DNA of 5,794 nt from Thermoplasmata archaeon (GTDB lineage: Archaea; Thermoplasmatota; Thermoplasmata; Thermoplasmatales; Thermoplasmataceae). Location: contig JAJYDZ010000132.1 in NCBI GenBank assembly GCA_021790415.1, positions 1 through 5,794 of the forward strand. Direction: 5' to 3'. Positions 1-5,003 of the stretch are shown piece after piece. A program made the position numbers and the translations under genes. The notes below the pieces were generated by a model. That model did no database searches and had not been told where the DNA came from. It saw only the letters and a program-made list of their open reading frames with translations. Within the stretch, counting starts at the first letter, position 1; each line of letters starts with the position of its first letter.

Positions 1-82
1 CTCAGCCGGAACATATAAACATTTGCAGGAAAACGTGAAAGGGTAAACGCTGATCAAACCTATACTGACCAAGGAAACGCGG

Positions 83-127
83 AAGCCGCCGACGGGATTC
101 GGACCCGCGACCTTGTGCTTACCAAGC
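83..127 (-). repeat. Left attachment site (orphan 3' half of tRNA-Thr)
   Basis: This is a perfect 45-bp copy of 5696-5740. Read on the minus strand, it starts with the last bases of the 5' anticodon stem, then gives the anticodon loop TTGGTAA, the 3' anticodon stem, the variable region, the T arm and the 3' acceptor strand, plus two bases. It lacks the D arm and the 5' acceptor strand, so it is not a functional tRNA. Identity breaks at 128, inside the 5' strand of the anticodon stem. The likely strand-exchange core is the loop (TTACCAA on the plus strand, 119-125), as in SSV-type integration. Confidence 0.93.
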
Positions 128-146
128 CGTAATTCCAATGGTTTCT

Positions 147-162
147 GAGCATATTGATGCTC
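147..162. promoter_or_regulatory. Inverted repeat before the integrase, candidate operator
   Basis: GAGCAT-ATTG-ATGCTC is a perfect inverted repeat with 6-bp arms and a 4-bp spacer. It lies between the att repeat (ends 127) and the integrase start (175). It occupies the place where a TATA box or transcription start for the integrase would fall, so a bound protein could block transcription. Its half-site TGAGCAT differs by one base from TGTGCAT in the palindrome at 5531-5546 over the small RHH gene. The repeat is seen directly; an operator role is inferred. It could instead be an accessory binding site for recombination. Confidence 0.45.
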
Positions 163-174
163 TAAAAAAAATGG

Positions 175-915
175 ATGGATGGAAAAAGTTTCACAATGGG
201 TTACAGAACTCAGATTCTCAAATATCTCCTTGAAAACTTCAATGGGGAACCAATATGTAGTAAAAAGGAACTCTCCCAAATCATCCTGGCAAGCAGGACC
301 CAGTATGTAAGAACGGTTTCTAGGGCTTATCTGAATTTTTTGGAAGAGAATGAAATTCTTTCTTCAGACGATGCAGAATATTATAGGAAAGCAATCCCGT
401 CAAGAAAGACTGCCCCGGATGGCTTCATCCCTTCTGACGACAAAGTTAAGGACGTATATCGAAAGATTGAAAGTAAGACGATGAAGGTAGTATTCTCTGT
501 GCTGGCAGTATCGGGAATACGCATAATGGAACTTGTGAAGATGATGAAGGAATTTGACAGGGAAAGACTCATTGTGAACCATGGCATTGCAAAATACCCT
601 TTGAACTATTTCAGAGGTCACAAAAAAGCGTTCTATGTCTACATGCCAAAAAATATAGCTCTCTCCTTAACAAAAATAGAATATAATGATGATACAATTT
701 CTCATTACTTCAGTGAAATCGGACTTGCCCCTAAGTACCTAAGGAAGTGGCAATATAATTTTCTAATTTATCAGGGAGTGCCCGAAGGTGTTGCAGATTT
801 TATCCAGGGAAGGTCTTCTGAATCTGTAGGATCCATGCACTATCTTTCAAAGGTTAAACAGGCGGATTATTGGTATGGAAAGACGGCCCACAAATTGGTG
901 AAAGTCTTAGAATGA
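175..915 (+). CDS. SSV/pNOB8-type archaeal tyrosine recombinase (integrase)
   Basis: This 246-residue protein should catalyse integration and excision at the tRNA-Thr half-site. The C-terminal catalytic domain carries R116 (SGIRIMEL), basic residues K150/K151 in the expected beta-hairpin, K187-x-x-R190 in place of the usual H-x-x-R, R213 in place of the box-II His, and nucleophile Y223. The 23-residue R190-R213 and 10-residue R213-Y223 spacings match my recollection of the SSV1 integrase active site. Residues 1-80 are a helical core-binding region. The protein is about 90 residues shorter than SSV1 Int, missing N-terminal sequence. An in-frame stop at 163-165 rules out an upstream extension, also in the circular form, so integration does not split this gene (pNOB8-like behaviour). 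No Shine-Dalgarno is visible; ATG at 196 is an alternative start. It converges with the PIN gene, with 3 bp between the stops. Confidence 0.92.
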   Translation: MDGKSFTMGYRTQILKYLLENFNGEPICSKKELSQIILASRTQYVRTVSRAYLNFLEENEILSSDDAEYYRKAIPSRKTAPDGFIPSDDKVKDVYRKIESKTMKVVFSVLAVSGIRIMELVKMMKEFDRERLIVNHGIAKYPLNYFRGHKKAFYVYMPKNIALSLTKIEYNDDTISHYFSEIGLAPKYLRKWQYNFLIYQGVPEGVADFIQGRSSESVGSMHYLSKVKQADYWYGKTAHKLVKVLE

Positions 916-918
916 ACT

Positions 919-1419
919 TTAGGGCTCCTGGATTCTCTTTCCCAATTTCCCAACATACTCTTGAAGCCACACACTCTGGTTAACCCCCCCATCAAATGAG
1001 TAAAACGACGTAGATGCATCGTCTGAACAAAAGGCAGCTAGGGCAAGTTTGTCGCCTTTCTGTATTATAGAATCCTTTCTGTCTATGTCGTTGTAATAAC
1101 GTTGAAAACCTGAACTGAGCGAATCCATTTTGACAGGCACTAAGTGGCCTTCTTTTATCCATTTCCGTACATTTTGAAAATGTCGCTGTATTGCATTATC
1201 CGTTAGATTTACATAATCGCCGTTTCTGGGCTCTAAGAGCCGTTTGAATACTTCTCCCAACGTATACACGAAAATCCTGATTTCGAACTCTCCACTGTTA
1301 GATGGATTAAAGAATTTGTTGACCCTCTTCTTTCTATCTGGGTCTTCCAAGGAGTTCTGCAAGACATAATCCAGAAGTATGTTGGCATCTATTGATTTGA
1401 CACCGTTTCTGACGGTCAT
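919..1419 (-). CDS. PIN-domain protein, probable RNase (candidate toxin)
   Basis: This 166-residue protein has the layout of a PIN nuclease. D11 lies in the first strand-loop (SIDANILLDYV), E56 in the second helix (TLGEVFKRLL), D123 in GDKLALAAF and D143 in FYSFDGGV, which takes the place of the usual T-x-D motif. These four acidic residues would bind the metal ions for RNA cleavage. It is longer than a typical VapC (about 130 residues) because of an insert around residues 65-115. It is the second gene of a minus-strand pair, 15 bp after the YwgA/Panacea-like gene. AGGT seven bases before the ATG is a modest Shine-Dalgarno. PIN family membership is read from the motifs; the toxin role is inferred from context. 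A cellular RNA-processing role cannot be excluded. Confidence 0.72.
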   Translation of the reverse strand: MTVRNGVKSIDANILLDYVLQNSLEDPDRKKRVNKFFNPSNSGEFEIRIFVYTLGEVFKRLLEPRNGDYVNLTDNAIQRHFQNVRKWIKEGHLVPVKMDSLSSGFQRYYNDIDRKDSIIQKGDKLALAAFCSDDASTSFYSFDGGVNQSVWLQEYVGKLGKRIQEP

Positions 1420-1434
1420 TGGAATTACCTAATG

Positions 1435-1914
1435 CTAGAGGATATTATGGGTCGAAAGGTCACTAAGAACATTCCTCAAGTAATTTTTATCCTTATTTTT
1501 TTCGCTGAGTCTTGAAGACTTTAGCTTTGAAACAACATCTATTAACTTTTTTTCTGAAACTCCTTTATTGACAGCTCTAATCGAATCAAGTGTAGCTGCA
1601 ATTTCAAGGAACATGGTATCATTTCCTCTCAAGTAGCGAAGAGTCCTCTCTATACTCTCTGGTATATTTAGAGTTCCAGATTTCCACTCCTCTTTGGACA
1701 TGCTGTAATAGTCGTCAGCAAGTTTCGATGAATAGGGCCCATAGAGATAAAGGTCAAAATCATAACTAAGTGGAAGTCCGAGTTTTTGCCCGAAGTACAC
1801 GAACTTTTGAGCCTTGATGCGATTCTCCAATCTTCCACTTACGATCTTTCCCCTGTCAAGACCCATAAACTTAAGAAATCCAGATAAGAGAAGTCTATTA
1901 TTGGCATCAGACAT
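1435..1914 (-). CDS. YwgA/Panacea (DUF4065)-like protein, candidate antitoxin
   Basis: Residues 31-68 carry the family hallmark: R-x-x-x-QK-x-VY, then Y-x-F-x-x-Y-x-YGPYS-x-x-L-x-DD (visible as QKFVYFGQKLG and LYLYGPYSSKLADDYY). This pattern occurs in the uncharacterised YwgA-type proteins of bacteria and archaea and resembles the Panacea/SocA (DUF4065) antitoxin fold. The remainder is helical, with a Lys/Ser-rich stretch at 120-145. It is the promoter-proximal gene of a pair with the PIN protein, the usual antitoxin-first order. A good Shine-Dalgarno, GAGGT, sits five bases before the ATG. An interrupted palindrome about 50 bp upstream would suit autoregulation. The family match rests on motif memory; antitoxin function is inferred. 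An accessory role in a defence or stress response is the main alternative. Confidence 0.6.
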   Translation of the reverse strand: MSDANNRLLLSGFLKFMGLDRGKIVSGRLENRIKAQKFVYFGQKLGLPLSYDFDLYLYGPYSSKLADDYYSMSKEEWKSGTLNIPESIERTLRYLRGNDTMFLEIAATLDSIRAVNKGVSEKKLIDVVSKLKSSRLSEKNKDKNYLRNVLSDLSTHNIL

Positions 1915-1923
1915 TTTTCTACC

Positions 1924-1953
1924 TCATACTACTATTTCTTTAGTCCTAATCAA
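1924..1953 (-). CDS. Possible nine-codon leader ORF
   Basis: On the minus strand a strong Shine-Dalgarno GGAGGT (1963-1958) is followed four bases later by TTG, then eight sense codons and TGA. The predicted peptide is MIRTKEIVV. The TGA overlaps the GAGGT Shine-Dalgarno of the YwgA-like gene, so terminating ribosomes would be placed at that gene's start. This arrangement could couple or attenuate translation of the operon. Such a short ORF with a TTG start may be chance, but the strength of the Shine-Dalgarno needs an explanation. Confidence 0.25.
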   Translation of the reverse strand: MIRTKEIVV

Positions 1954-1961
1954 TTTTACCT

Positions 1962-1982
1962 CCATAGGTACGTGTTCTATGG
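1962..1982. promoter_or_regulatory. Interrupted palindrome, candidate operator of the YwgA/PIN operon
   Basis: CCATAG (1962-1967) and CTATGG (1977-1982) form 6-bp arms around a 9-bp centre. The site lies 48 bp upstream of the YwgA-like start. It covers the expected transcription start if the TATA-like element at 1991-2000 is used. Toxin-antitoxin operons are commonly autoregulated from such a site. The repeat is seen; the function is inferred. Confidence 0.35.
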
Positions 1983-1990
1983 GTAAGTTT

Positions 1991-2000
1991 TCTTAAATAA
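1991..2000 (-). promoter_or_regulatory. TATA-like element for the YwgA/PIN operon
   Basis: The minus strand reads TTTATTTAAG. Transcription would start about 25 bp downstream, near 1970, giving a leader of roughly 55 nt that contains the palindrome and the nine-codon ORF. It is the best TATA-like match in the gap, but not a strong one. Confidence 0.3.
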
Positions 2001-2164
2001 AACCCACTTGACAACTCACAAGACGAGTAAAATAGCCTTGCGAATGATACTGTTGAGGGGTAGTTTTCCACTTGTTATTTCTAGCAAGGAATTTTTTTTA
2101 CCCAGTAGTAAAGCAACAGTTAACTTATCATTCAGAACAGTTTTCACAGTATAGGAAATTTACT

Positions 2165-2176
2165 ATTTCATGAAAT
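2165..2176. repeat. 12-bp perfect palindrome ATTTCATGAAAT
   Basis: This perfect palindrome lies in the 294-bp gap between the YwgA-like gene and the 215-residue orphan gene. It is AT-rich and could arise by chance. The gap also contains an unassigned run of eight T (2092-2099) with no plus-strand gene before it. I see no other gene in the gap. Confidence 0.25.
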
Positions 2177-2200
2177 TGTCGAGGTGTCTTGAAACTAGGT

Positions 2201-2217
2201 AAAACGTATTACGTTTT
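2201..2217 (-). repeat. Inverted repeat across a stop codon
   Basis: AAAACGTA-T-TACGTTTT has perfect 8-bp arms around one base. It spans the TAA stop (2211-2209) and the last codons of the 215-residue gene. On the minus strand it ends in TTTT, so it might help end transcription. With a one-base centre it is more likely a DNA palindrome than a stable RNA hairpin. Confidence 0.35.
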
Positions 2218-2856
2218 CTTAGCGGTAATTTTCTTCAGGGCCTTATCCAAGTAACTTCTAAGTGATGTGACTCTGATTACCTTTCTTGAGTCTTCAAGCG
2301 AAAATTCTATTTCTTGCTCATCCAAGTAGGATATCTTCTTTCTGAGATAGGACGCAATATGAGTTATTTCGTAGTGTTTGGAATACGTTTCAATCAAGTC
2401 TGAAATAAGTTGATTTTTGTCCTCTTCCTTCCCCTCTTGAGCACGGTGGCTAAAGAGAGCATCTATGACGTCCTTCGCTTCATGCTCATCATAAACATCA
2501 CATAGAAGGTCGAAAGCTTTGTTCTGATGCTCATCCACATTTGCCTCTTCGGGGCCCAAAAGCTCATCTACTGAGGAATCAAAAATTTTCCGGATTGAAC
2601 CCGCAAGAATCTTTAAATCTTCTAAATCTTCTTTTTTCAGAGTGTTTTTCAAGCGCTTAATTTGAGGTTCTAAAAACTTTAACATCTCACGCCTTGAATT
2701 ATAAATATCATCTTTGGGTGCAACTGTAACGAGTTCTACAACCTTACTTACCTCTTGAGCTGTGATAAAAGGATAACCACTAAACTCTATAAATTTTACG
2801 TGTTTTTTTAATAAGGGCCTTCGTTTATATGATACGTTTGTAAGTGTAGATGTCAC
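2209..2856 (-). CDS. Unrecognised charged helical protein (215 residues)
   Basis: I do not recognise this family. The protein is very rich in Lys, Glu and Asp, without a signal peptide, membrane segment or Cys/His motif, so it should be soluble and largely alpha-helical. Residues 50-100 and 110-175 look like long amphipathic helices. The C-terminus (SYLDKALKKITAKKT) is basic. The start is GTG at 2856-2854, chosen because GAGGAG (2870-2865) is a strong Shine-Dalgarno eight bases upstream. The gene is monocistronic and divergent from the Cys-rich membrane protein gene; the two share a palindromic TATA box. A DNA-binding or element-maintenance role is conceivable, but nothing in the sequence shows it. 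Confidence 0.75.
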   Translation of the reverse strand: MTSTLTNVSYKRRPLLKKHVKFIEFSGYPFITAQEVSKVVELVTVAPKDDIYNSRREMLKFLEPQIKRLKNTLKKEDLEDLKILAGSIRKIFDSSVDELLGPEEANVDEHQNKAFDLLCDVYDEHEAKDVIDALFSHRAQEGKEEDKNQLISDLIETYSKHYEITHIASYLRKKISYLDEQEIEFSLEDSRKVIRVTSLRSYLDKALKKITAKKT

Positions 2857-2864
2857 TGCACTTA

Positions 2865-2870
2865 CTCCTC
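2865..2870 (-). promoter_or_regulatory. Shine-Dalgarno GAGGAG that sets a GTG start
   Basis: GAGGAG on the minus strand lies eight bases before GTG (2856-2854). No stop codon closes the frame immediately upstream, so this site decides the start. It shows the element mixes Shine-Dalgarno-led and apparently leaderless genes. Confidence 0.6.
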
Positions 2871-2890
2871 TGAATGCTATCCGAAGAGCT

Positions 2891-2900
2891 CTTATATAAG
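2891..2900. promoter_or_regulatory. Palindromic TATA box shared by divergent genes
   Basis: CTTATATAAG is a perfect 10-bp palindrome in the 61-bp gap between divergent starts (2856 minus, 2918 plus). In the plus direction its centre is about 22 bp before ATG 2918, which fits a leaderless mRNA. In the minus direction the predicted start near 2870 gives a short leader that includes GAGGAG. A second palindrome, ATATCGATAT (2910-2919), overlaps the plus start codon. Purine-rich bases just upstream of the box on the plus strand (GAAGAG) would suit a BRE. Confidence 0.55.
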
Positions 2901-2917
2901 GTTCAATTTATATCGAT

Positions 2918-3481
2918 ATGACCTCCTGTTGCCATTGCGGTAGACCTCTCTATTACAAAAGGAGCGTAGATAAAGGGTGCGGTTACTGGTGTCTTACTCA
3001 TTGGGGTGAGTGTGGATCTAGCCATCATAGTTCAGATAATGAGGGCGAATTAAAATCAGAAAGGCCGGAGGAATTTAAGAAGAGGCTAGTAAAGGGCCTA
3101 ACCAAGGGCGCCATAATTGGAGCAGCGCTTGGTGTTACCTGTGTTTTGGCCCATGCCGTTTGCATTATCACTGCATTTATTCATCATCATTACTATCTGA
3201 AAACGGCAGCCTCATCCGTTTATTCTGCCATGAAGAACAGAAACGAACAGGATGAACATCCAATTAAGGAGGCAATGATTTCCGGTGCAATGGAAACATC
3301 GAATACTGCAGGAGTTAACGCGCTCACTTCTAGGATTGGAAAAGCATTCGCTGAATTCGCTCATGCAAAGTCTGGTGCGTCGTTATCATGGGCTGGGGAA
3401 ATCGGGAAAGAAACAGGAAAGAGCATGATAGAGCAAGGGTCTAACGCCGTATTTGACTGGAGTTCTAAGGCGGTGGTTTGA
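2918..3481 (+). CDS. Unrecognised Cys-rich protein with one membrane segment
   Basis: This 187-residue protein matches no family I know. Residues 4-32 hold a Cys/His cluster (C4, C5, H6, C7, C21, C25, H28, C32) that could bind zinc. A charged linker (42-60) leads to a Gly/Ala-rich hydrophobic segment at about 64-88, ending in HHHYY. The C-terminal half is amphipathic, Ala/Gly/Ser-rich and Lys-containing. The expected topology is a zinc-knuckle head on a single membrane anchor, though the C-terminal part may also associate with membrane. The start has a TATA box 22 bp upstream and no Shine-Dalgarno, so the mRNA is probably leaderless. It is followed five bases later by the 99-residue gene, presumably in one operon. 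A surface, cell-contact or host-modifying role is possible but unproven. Confidence 0.72.
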   Translation: MTSCCHCGRPLYYKRSVDKGCGYWCLTHWGECGSSHHSSDNEGELKSERPEEFKKRLVKGLTKGAIIGAALGVTCVLAHAVCIITAFIHHHYYLKTAASSVYSAMKNRNEQDEHPIKEAMISGAMETSNTAGVNALTSRIGKAFAEFAHAKSGASLSWAGEIGKETGKSMIEQGSNAVFDWSSKAVV

Positions 3482-3486
3482 TAACG

Positions 3487-3786
3487 ATGGAAGATACAAA
3501 TGATAAAGATATGAACTTCTCAGAAAATTTTGTCATAATATCATCAAGAAAGACTGATTTTTTGCGTATATTCATTAATAAGATGAAGTCTGAGAATGAC
3601 AAAGCCATAACCCCAAACATTATTTTATATTTGGTGGGAGTGGTGGCTTCTCTGGATCCATTACTTTTTGTCAGCCCGAAGGAAATCAAAGATGGGCATC
3701 TCTATCTTGAAACCTCCCTAGAAGAACTGAATAGAGAGAGAATTGGAGAAGAAATAGCCAGACGTATGGATAGTCTCGTCGAGTAG
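3487..3786 (+). CDS. Unrecognised 99-residue protein, operon partner
   Basis: I do not recognise this protein. It has a polar N-terminus, a basic helix around residues 20-40, a short hydrophobic stretch at about 43-62 (ITPNIILYLVGVVASLDPLL) and an acidic, helical C-terminus (EELNRERIGEEIARRMDSLVE near its end). The hydrophobic stretch could be a buried helix or a weak membrane segment. I place the start at ATG 3487 because GGTGG (3472-3476) lies ten bases upstream. TTG at 3478 would extend it by three residues and overlap the previous stop, but has no suitable Shine-Dalgarno. The five-base gap after the Cys-rich membrane protein suggests co-transcription and perhaps a physical partnership. 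Confidence 0.65.
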   Translation: MEDTNDKDMNFSENFVIISSRKTDFLRIFINKMKSENDKAITPNIILYLVGVVASLDPLLFVSPKEIKDGHLYLETSLEELNRERIGEEIARRMDSLVE

Positions 3787-3847
3787 TTAAATATTTCAAG
3801 AACGAATTTCCAGTAGATGTAAAACACCACAGCTTTGCAGAAAACAC

Positions 3848-3880
3848 GAATATTACCAGTTCTGGGAATTATGCAAGGGT
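3848..3880. repeat. Imperfect direct repeat, copy 1
   Basis: This aligns without gaps to 3978-4010 with 24 of 33 identities by my hand count. The best core is TTCTG-x-GA-x-TT, followed by CA-x-GGGT. The copies start 130 bp apart. It may be an old duplication or two protein-binding sites; the similarity is weak. Confidence 0.3.
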
Positions 3881-3977
3881 AGGAACGAATTGTTAATTTC
3901 ATCATCACATGATATCAAATTCAAACGGCAAGGAACAACAGTTAGAAGATCCCTCTTAACAGTTTAATGTGAAATCT

Positions 3978-4010
3978 GAATTATACTAATTCTGTGAGTT
4001 GTCCAGGGGT
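3978..4010. repeat. Imperfect direct repeat, copy 2
   Basis: Partner of 3848-3880. It ends five bases before the hairpin at 4015, so it could also be the 3' end of a structured transcript. Confidence 0.3.
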
Positions 4011-4014
4011 TCTT

Positions 4015-4037
4015 ACAGTGGTATTCACTGTTTTTTT
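4015..4037 (+). terminator. Hairpin and T-run, candidate terminator
   Basis: ACAGTG (4015-4020), loop GTATT and CACTGT (4026-4031) form a perfect 6-bp stem running into seven T (4031-4037), with further T-rich sequence to 4060. Archaeal termination mainly uses T-runs, so the tract alone could suffice. It lies 228 bp after the last plus-strand gene, so the upstream operon would have a long 3' untranslated region, or a separate small RNA ends here. Confidence 0.45.
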
Positions 4038-4086
4038 CCTTATCATTTTTTCTGTATTTTTACATTCAAAGTAAGAAGATGAACAG

Positions 4087-4200
4087 ATGGAAAGTTGCAG
4101 AAACTGCAAAGTCATGTTCGGTATTTTACCACTATACATGCTTTGGATAGGGCACAAAAGTCGAGGCCAAAAATATACAGGAAAATACTCATTTATCTAA
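4087..4200 (+). CDS. Possible 37-residue CxxC microprotein
   Basis: The ORF begins MESCRNCK and has a hydrophobic middle (VMFGILPLYMLWI) and a basic C-terminus. A C4-x-x-C7 pair next to a hydrophobic helix resembles, in miniature, the Cys-rich N-terminus plus membrane segment of the 187-residue protein. TATTTTTAC (4055-4063) lies in a plausible TATA position, but there is no clear Shine-Dalgarno. An overlapping ATG at 4079 in another frame gives only 23 codons. The ORF contains the inverted repeat TTGCAG-AAA-CTGCAA (4095-4109). It is too short to separate from chance by composition, and could also be the remnant of a longer gene. Confidence 0.3.
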   Translation: MESCRNCKVMFGILPLYMLWIGHKSRGQKYTGKYSFI

Positions 4201-4205
4201 CAAGA

Positions 4206-4229
4206 ACAGGGTATAGAACAGATACCTGT
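4206..4229. promoter_or_regulatory. Inverted repeat upstream of the RHH/zinc-ribbon gene
   Basis: ACAGGGTAT (4206-4214) and ATACCTGT (4222-4229) form an inverted repeat with one extra G in the left arm and a 7-base spacer. It lies about 35 bp upstream of the TATA box at 4265, where an activator or repressor could sit. CCATATGG follows at 4231-4238. Its function is inferred only from position. Confidence 0.3.
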
Positions 4230-4264
4230 ACCATATGGGAAAACTGTCTGCACACATAAATGAT

Positions 4265-4274
4265 TTTATATAAA
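4265..4274 (+). promoter_or_regulatory. TATA box of the RHH/zinc-ribbon gene
   Basis: TTTATATAAA is centred about 21 bp before ATG 4291. There is no Shine-Dalgarno in between, so a leaderless transcript is expected. Confidence 0.65.
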
Positions 4275-4290
4275 AACAGAATTAATACTT

Positions 4291-4950
4291 ATGCAGAAAA
4301 CCAGGCATTACCCGCCCTCACAGATAAAATACCAGATAGAGCATCCTCCTGTTACAGTTCATCTGAATAAAAAACTCAAAGAAATCCTGGACGCAGTGAA
4401 GGGCCAAAGATCCTATGCTCAGGTTATCAGCGACATCATTGTTGAGAAATTCAACATTGAGGAGGAGGTCAAGAAGCTCCCCCTGAACGAAGCCGTTATT
4501 TCCTATGCAAGAGGCTTCGAGGAGGCAGAGGAGAGATATGCCCAACTCGGAACCTGCAGGAGGTGCAAAGGAGAAGATAACTACCTCTGGACGGATGGCA
4601 AATGCGACAAATGCCATGGTCGAACCGAAGGCCCTGACTTCTCTCACTTCAGGGATAAGATTCCGGTCACATGGATAGATGAAACCGACTTTGAAAAGGC
4701 AAAGATAAAGCTGCCCAATCTTGAGAAGTTATCCTATGAAAACGGACACAATCGTGGCTTTAAGGAAGGAAGGGACATAGGTTATACGCTGGGTTATCAT
4801 GAGGCCGAGGGGAAGTTCAAGATAACATATCCATGCAGCGTCTGCGGCAAGACTATGGTGATGCATCCTGGTGAGGAAGACCACATTGCAATGAAAGGTT
4901 ACATGAAAGATAACGGATGGCAACATAAGAATTGTATGGAATCGGCATAG
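4291..4950 (+). CDS. RHH DNA-binding protein with two zinc-binding motifs
   Basis: This 219-residue protein looks like a transcriptional regulator. Residues 19-54 form a ribbon-helix-helix pattern: strand VTVHL, helix NKKLKEILDAV, turn, helix SYAQVISDIIVEKF. A central zinc ribbon has C89-x2-C92 and C105-x2-C108. A second site near the C-terminus has C182-x2-C185 with H198, H212 and C215 (ending W-x-HKNC). The segment between them (ENGHNRGFKEGRDIGYTLGY) is a Gly/aromatic helical stretch like a small repeat. RHH proteins dimerise to bind palindromic DNA; zinc ribbons could add DNA or protein contacts. Base composition is visibly richer in G and C than its neighbours, which suggests a different origin or stronger selection. 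The start is supported by the TATA box at 4265. It appears monocistronic. Confidence 0.75.
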   Translation: MQKTRHYPPSQIKYQIEHPPVTVHLNKKLKEILDAVKGQRSYAQVISDIIVEKFNIEEEVKKLPLNEAVISYARGFEEAEERYAQLGTCRRCKGEDNYLWTDGKCDKCHGRTEGPDFSHFRDKIPVTWIDETDFEKAKIKLPNLEKLSYENGHNRGFKEGRDIGYTLGYHEAEGKFKITYPCSVCGKTMVMHPGEEDHIAMKGYMKDNGWQHKNCMESA

Positions 4951-4975
4951 AGCATAGAACTTATCTAGCTAATCA

Positions 4976-4983
4976 TTTTATAC
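4976..4983 (+). promoter_or_regulatory. TATA box of the 167-residue gene
   Basis: TTTTATAC is centred 24 bp before ATG 5004, within the 53-bp gap after the previous stop. No Shine-Dalgarno is present, so a leaderless transcript is expected. Confidence 0.5.
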
Positions 4984-5003
4984 CATAATCAATTTTTATT
5001 TCA

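Larger units (their letters stand above)
3787..4290. other. 504-bp AT-rich stretch, mostly without genes
   Basis: It contains an imperfect 33-nt direct duplication (3848-3880 and 3978-4010), a hairpin with a T-run (4015-4037), a T-rich tract to 4060, a possible 37-codon ORF (4087-4200), an imperfect inverted repeat (4206-4229), the small palindrome CCATATGG (4231-4238) and the TATA box of the next gene. No ORF of normal size is credible on either strand. The minus-strand frame over 3702-3908 overlaps the preceding gene and looks like a shadow. As the largest gene-free stretch, it is the most likely place for an origin or a small RNA, though no iteron array is visible. Confidence 0.6.

Noticed and set aside
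83..127. A second tRNA gene at the left end
   Set aside because: Only the 3' half is present; the D arm and 5' acceptor strand are missing, so it is the duplicated att site.
381..621. Minus-strand ORFs inside the integrase
   Set aside because: They lie wholly within a well-supported gene and have no recognisable features or start signals.
2092..2099. Run of eight T as a terminator
   Set aside because: No plus-strand gene precedes it and no hairpin adjoins it; it is left as unexplained AT-rich sequence.
3478..3489. TTG start at 3478 for the 99-residue protein
   Set aside because: It overlaps the previous stop and lacks a correctly spaced Shine-Dalgarno; ATG 3487 has GGTGG upstream.
3465..3908. 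Minus-strand ORFs over the 99-residue gene
   Set aside because: They are antisense to a gene with a good Shine-Dalgarno and operon position; composition looks like a shadow.
3909..3959. 16-codon ORF from ATG 3909
   Set aside because: Too short, no Shine-Dalgarno or clear TATA box, no motif.
3787..4290. CRISPR array or iteron-type origin
   Set aside because: Only two weakly similar copies at 130-bp spacing; no regular repeat-spacer pattern or iteron series.
4318..4926. Minus-strand ORFs inside the RHH/zinc-ribbon gene
   Set aside because: Antisense shadows of a gene with clear domain motifs and a TATA box.
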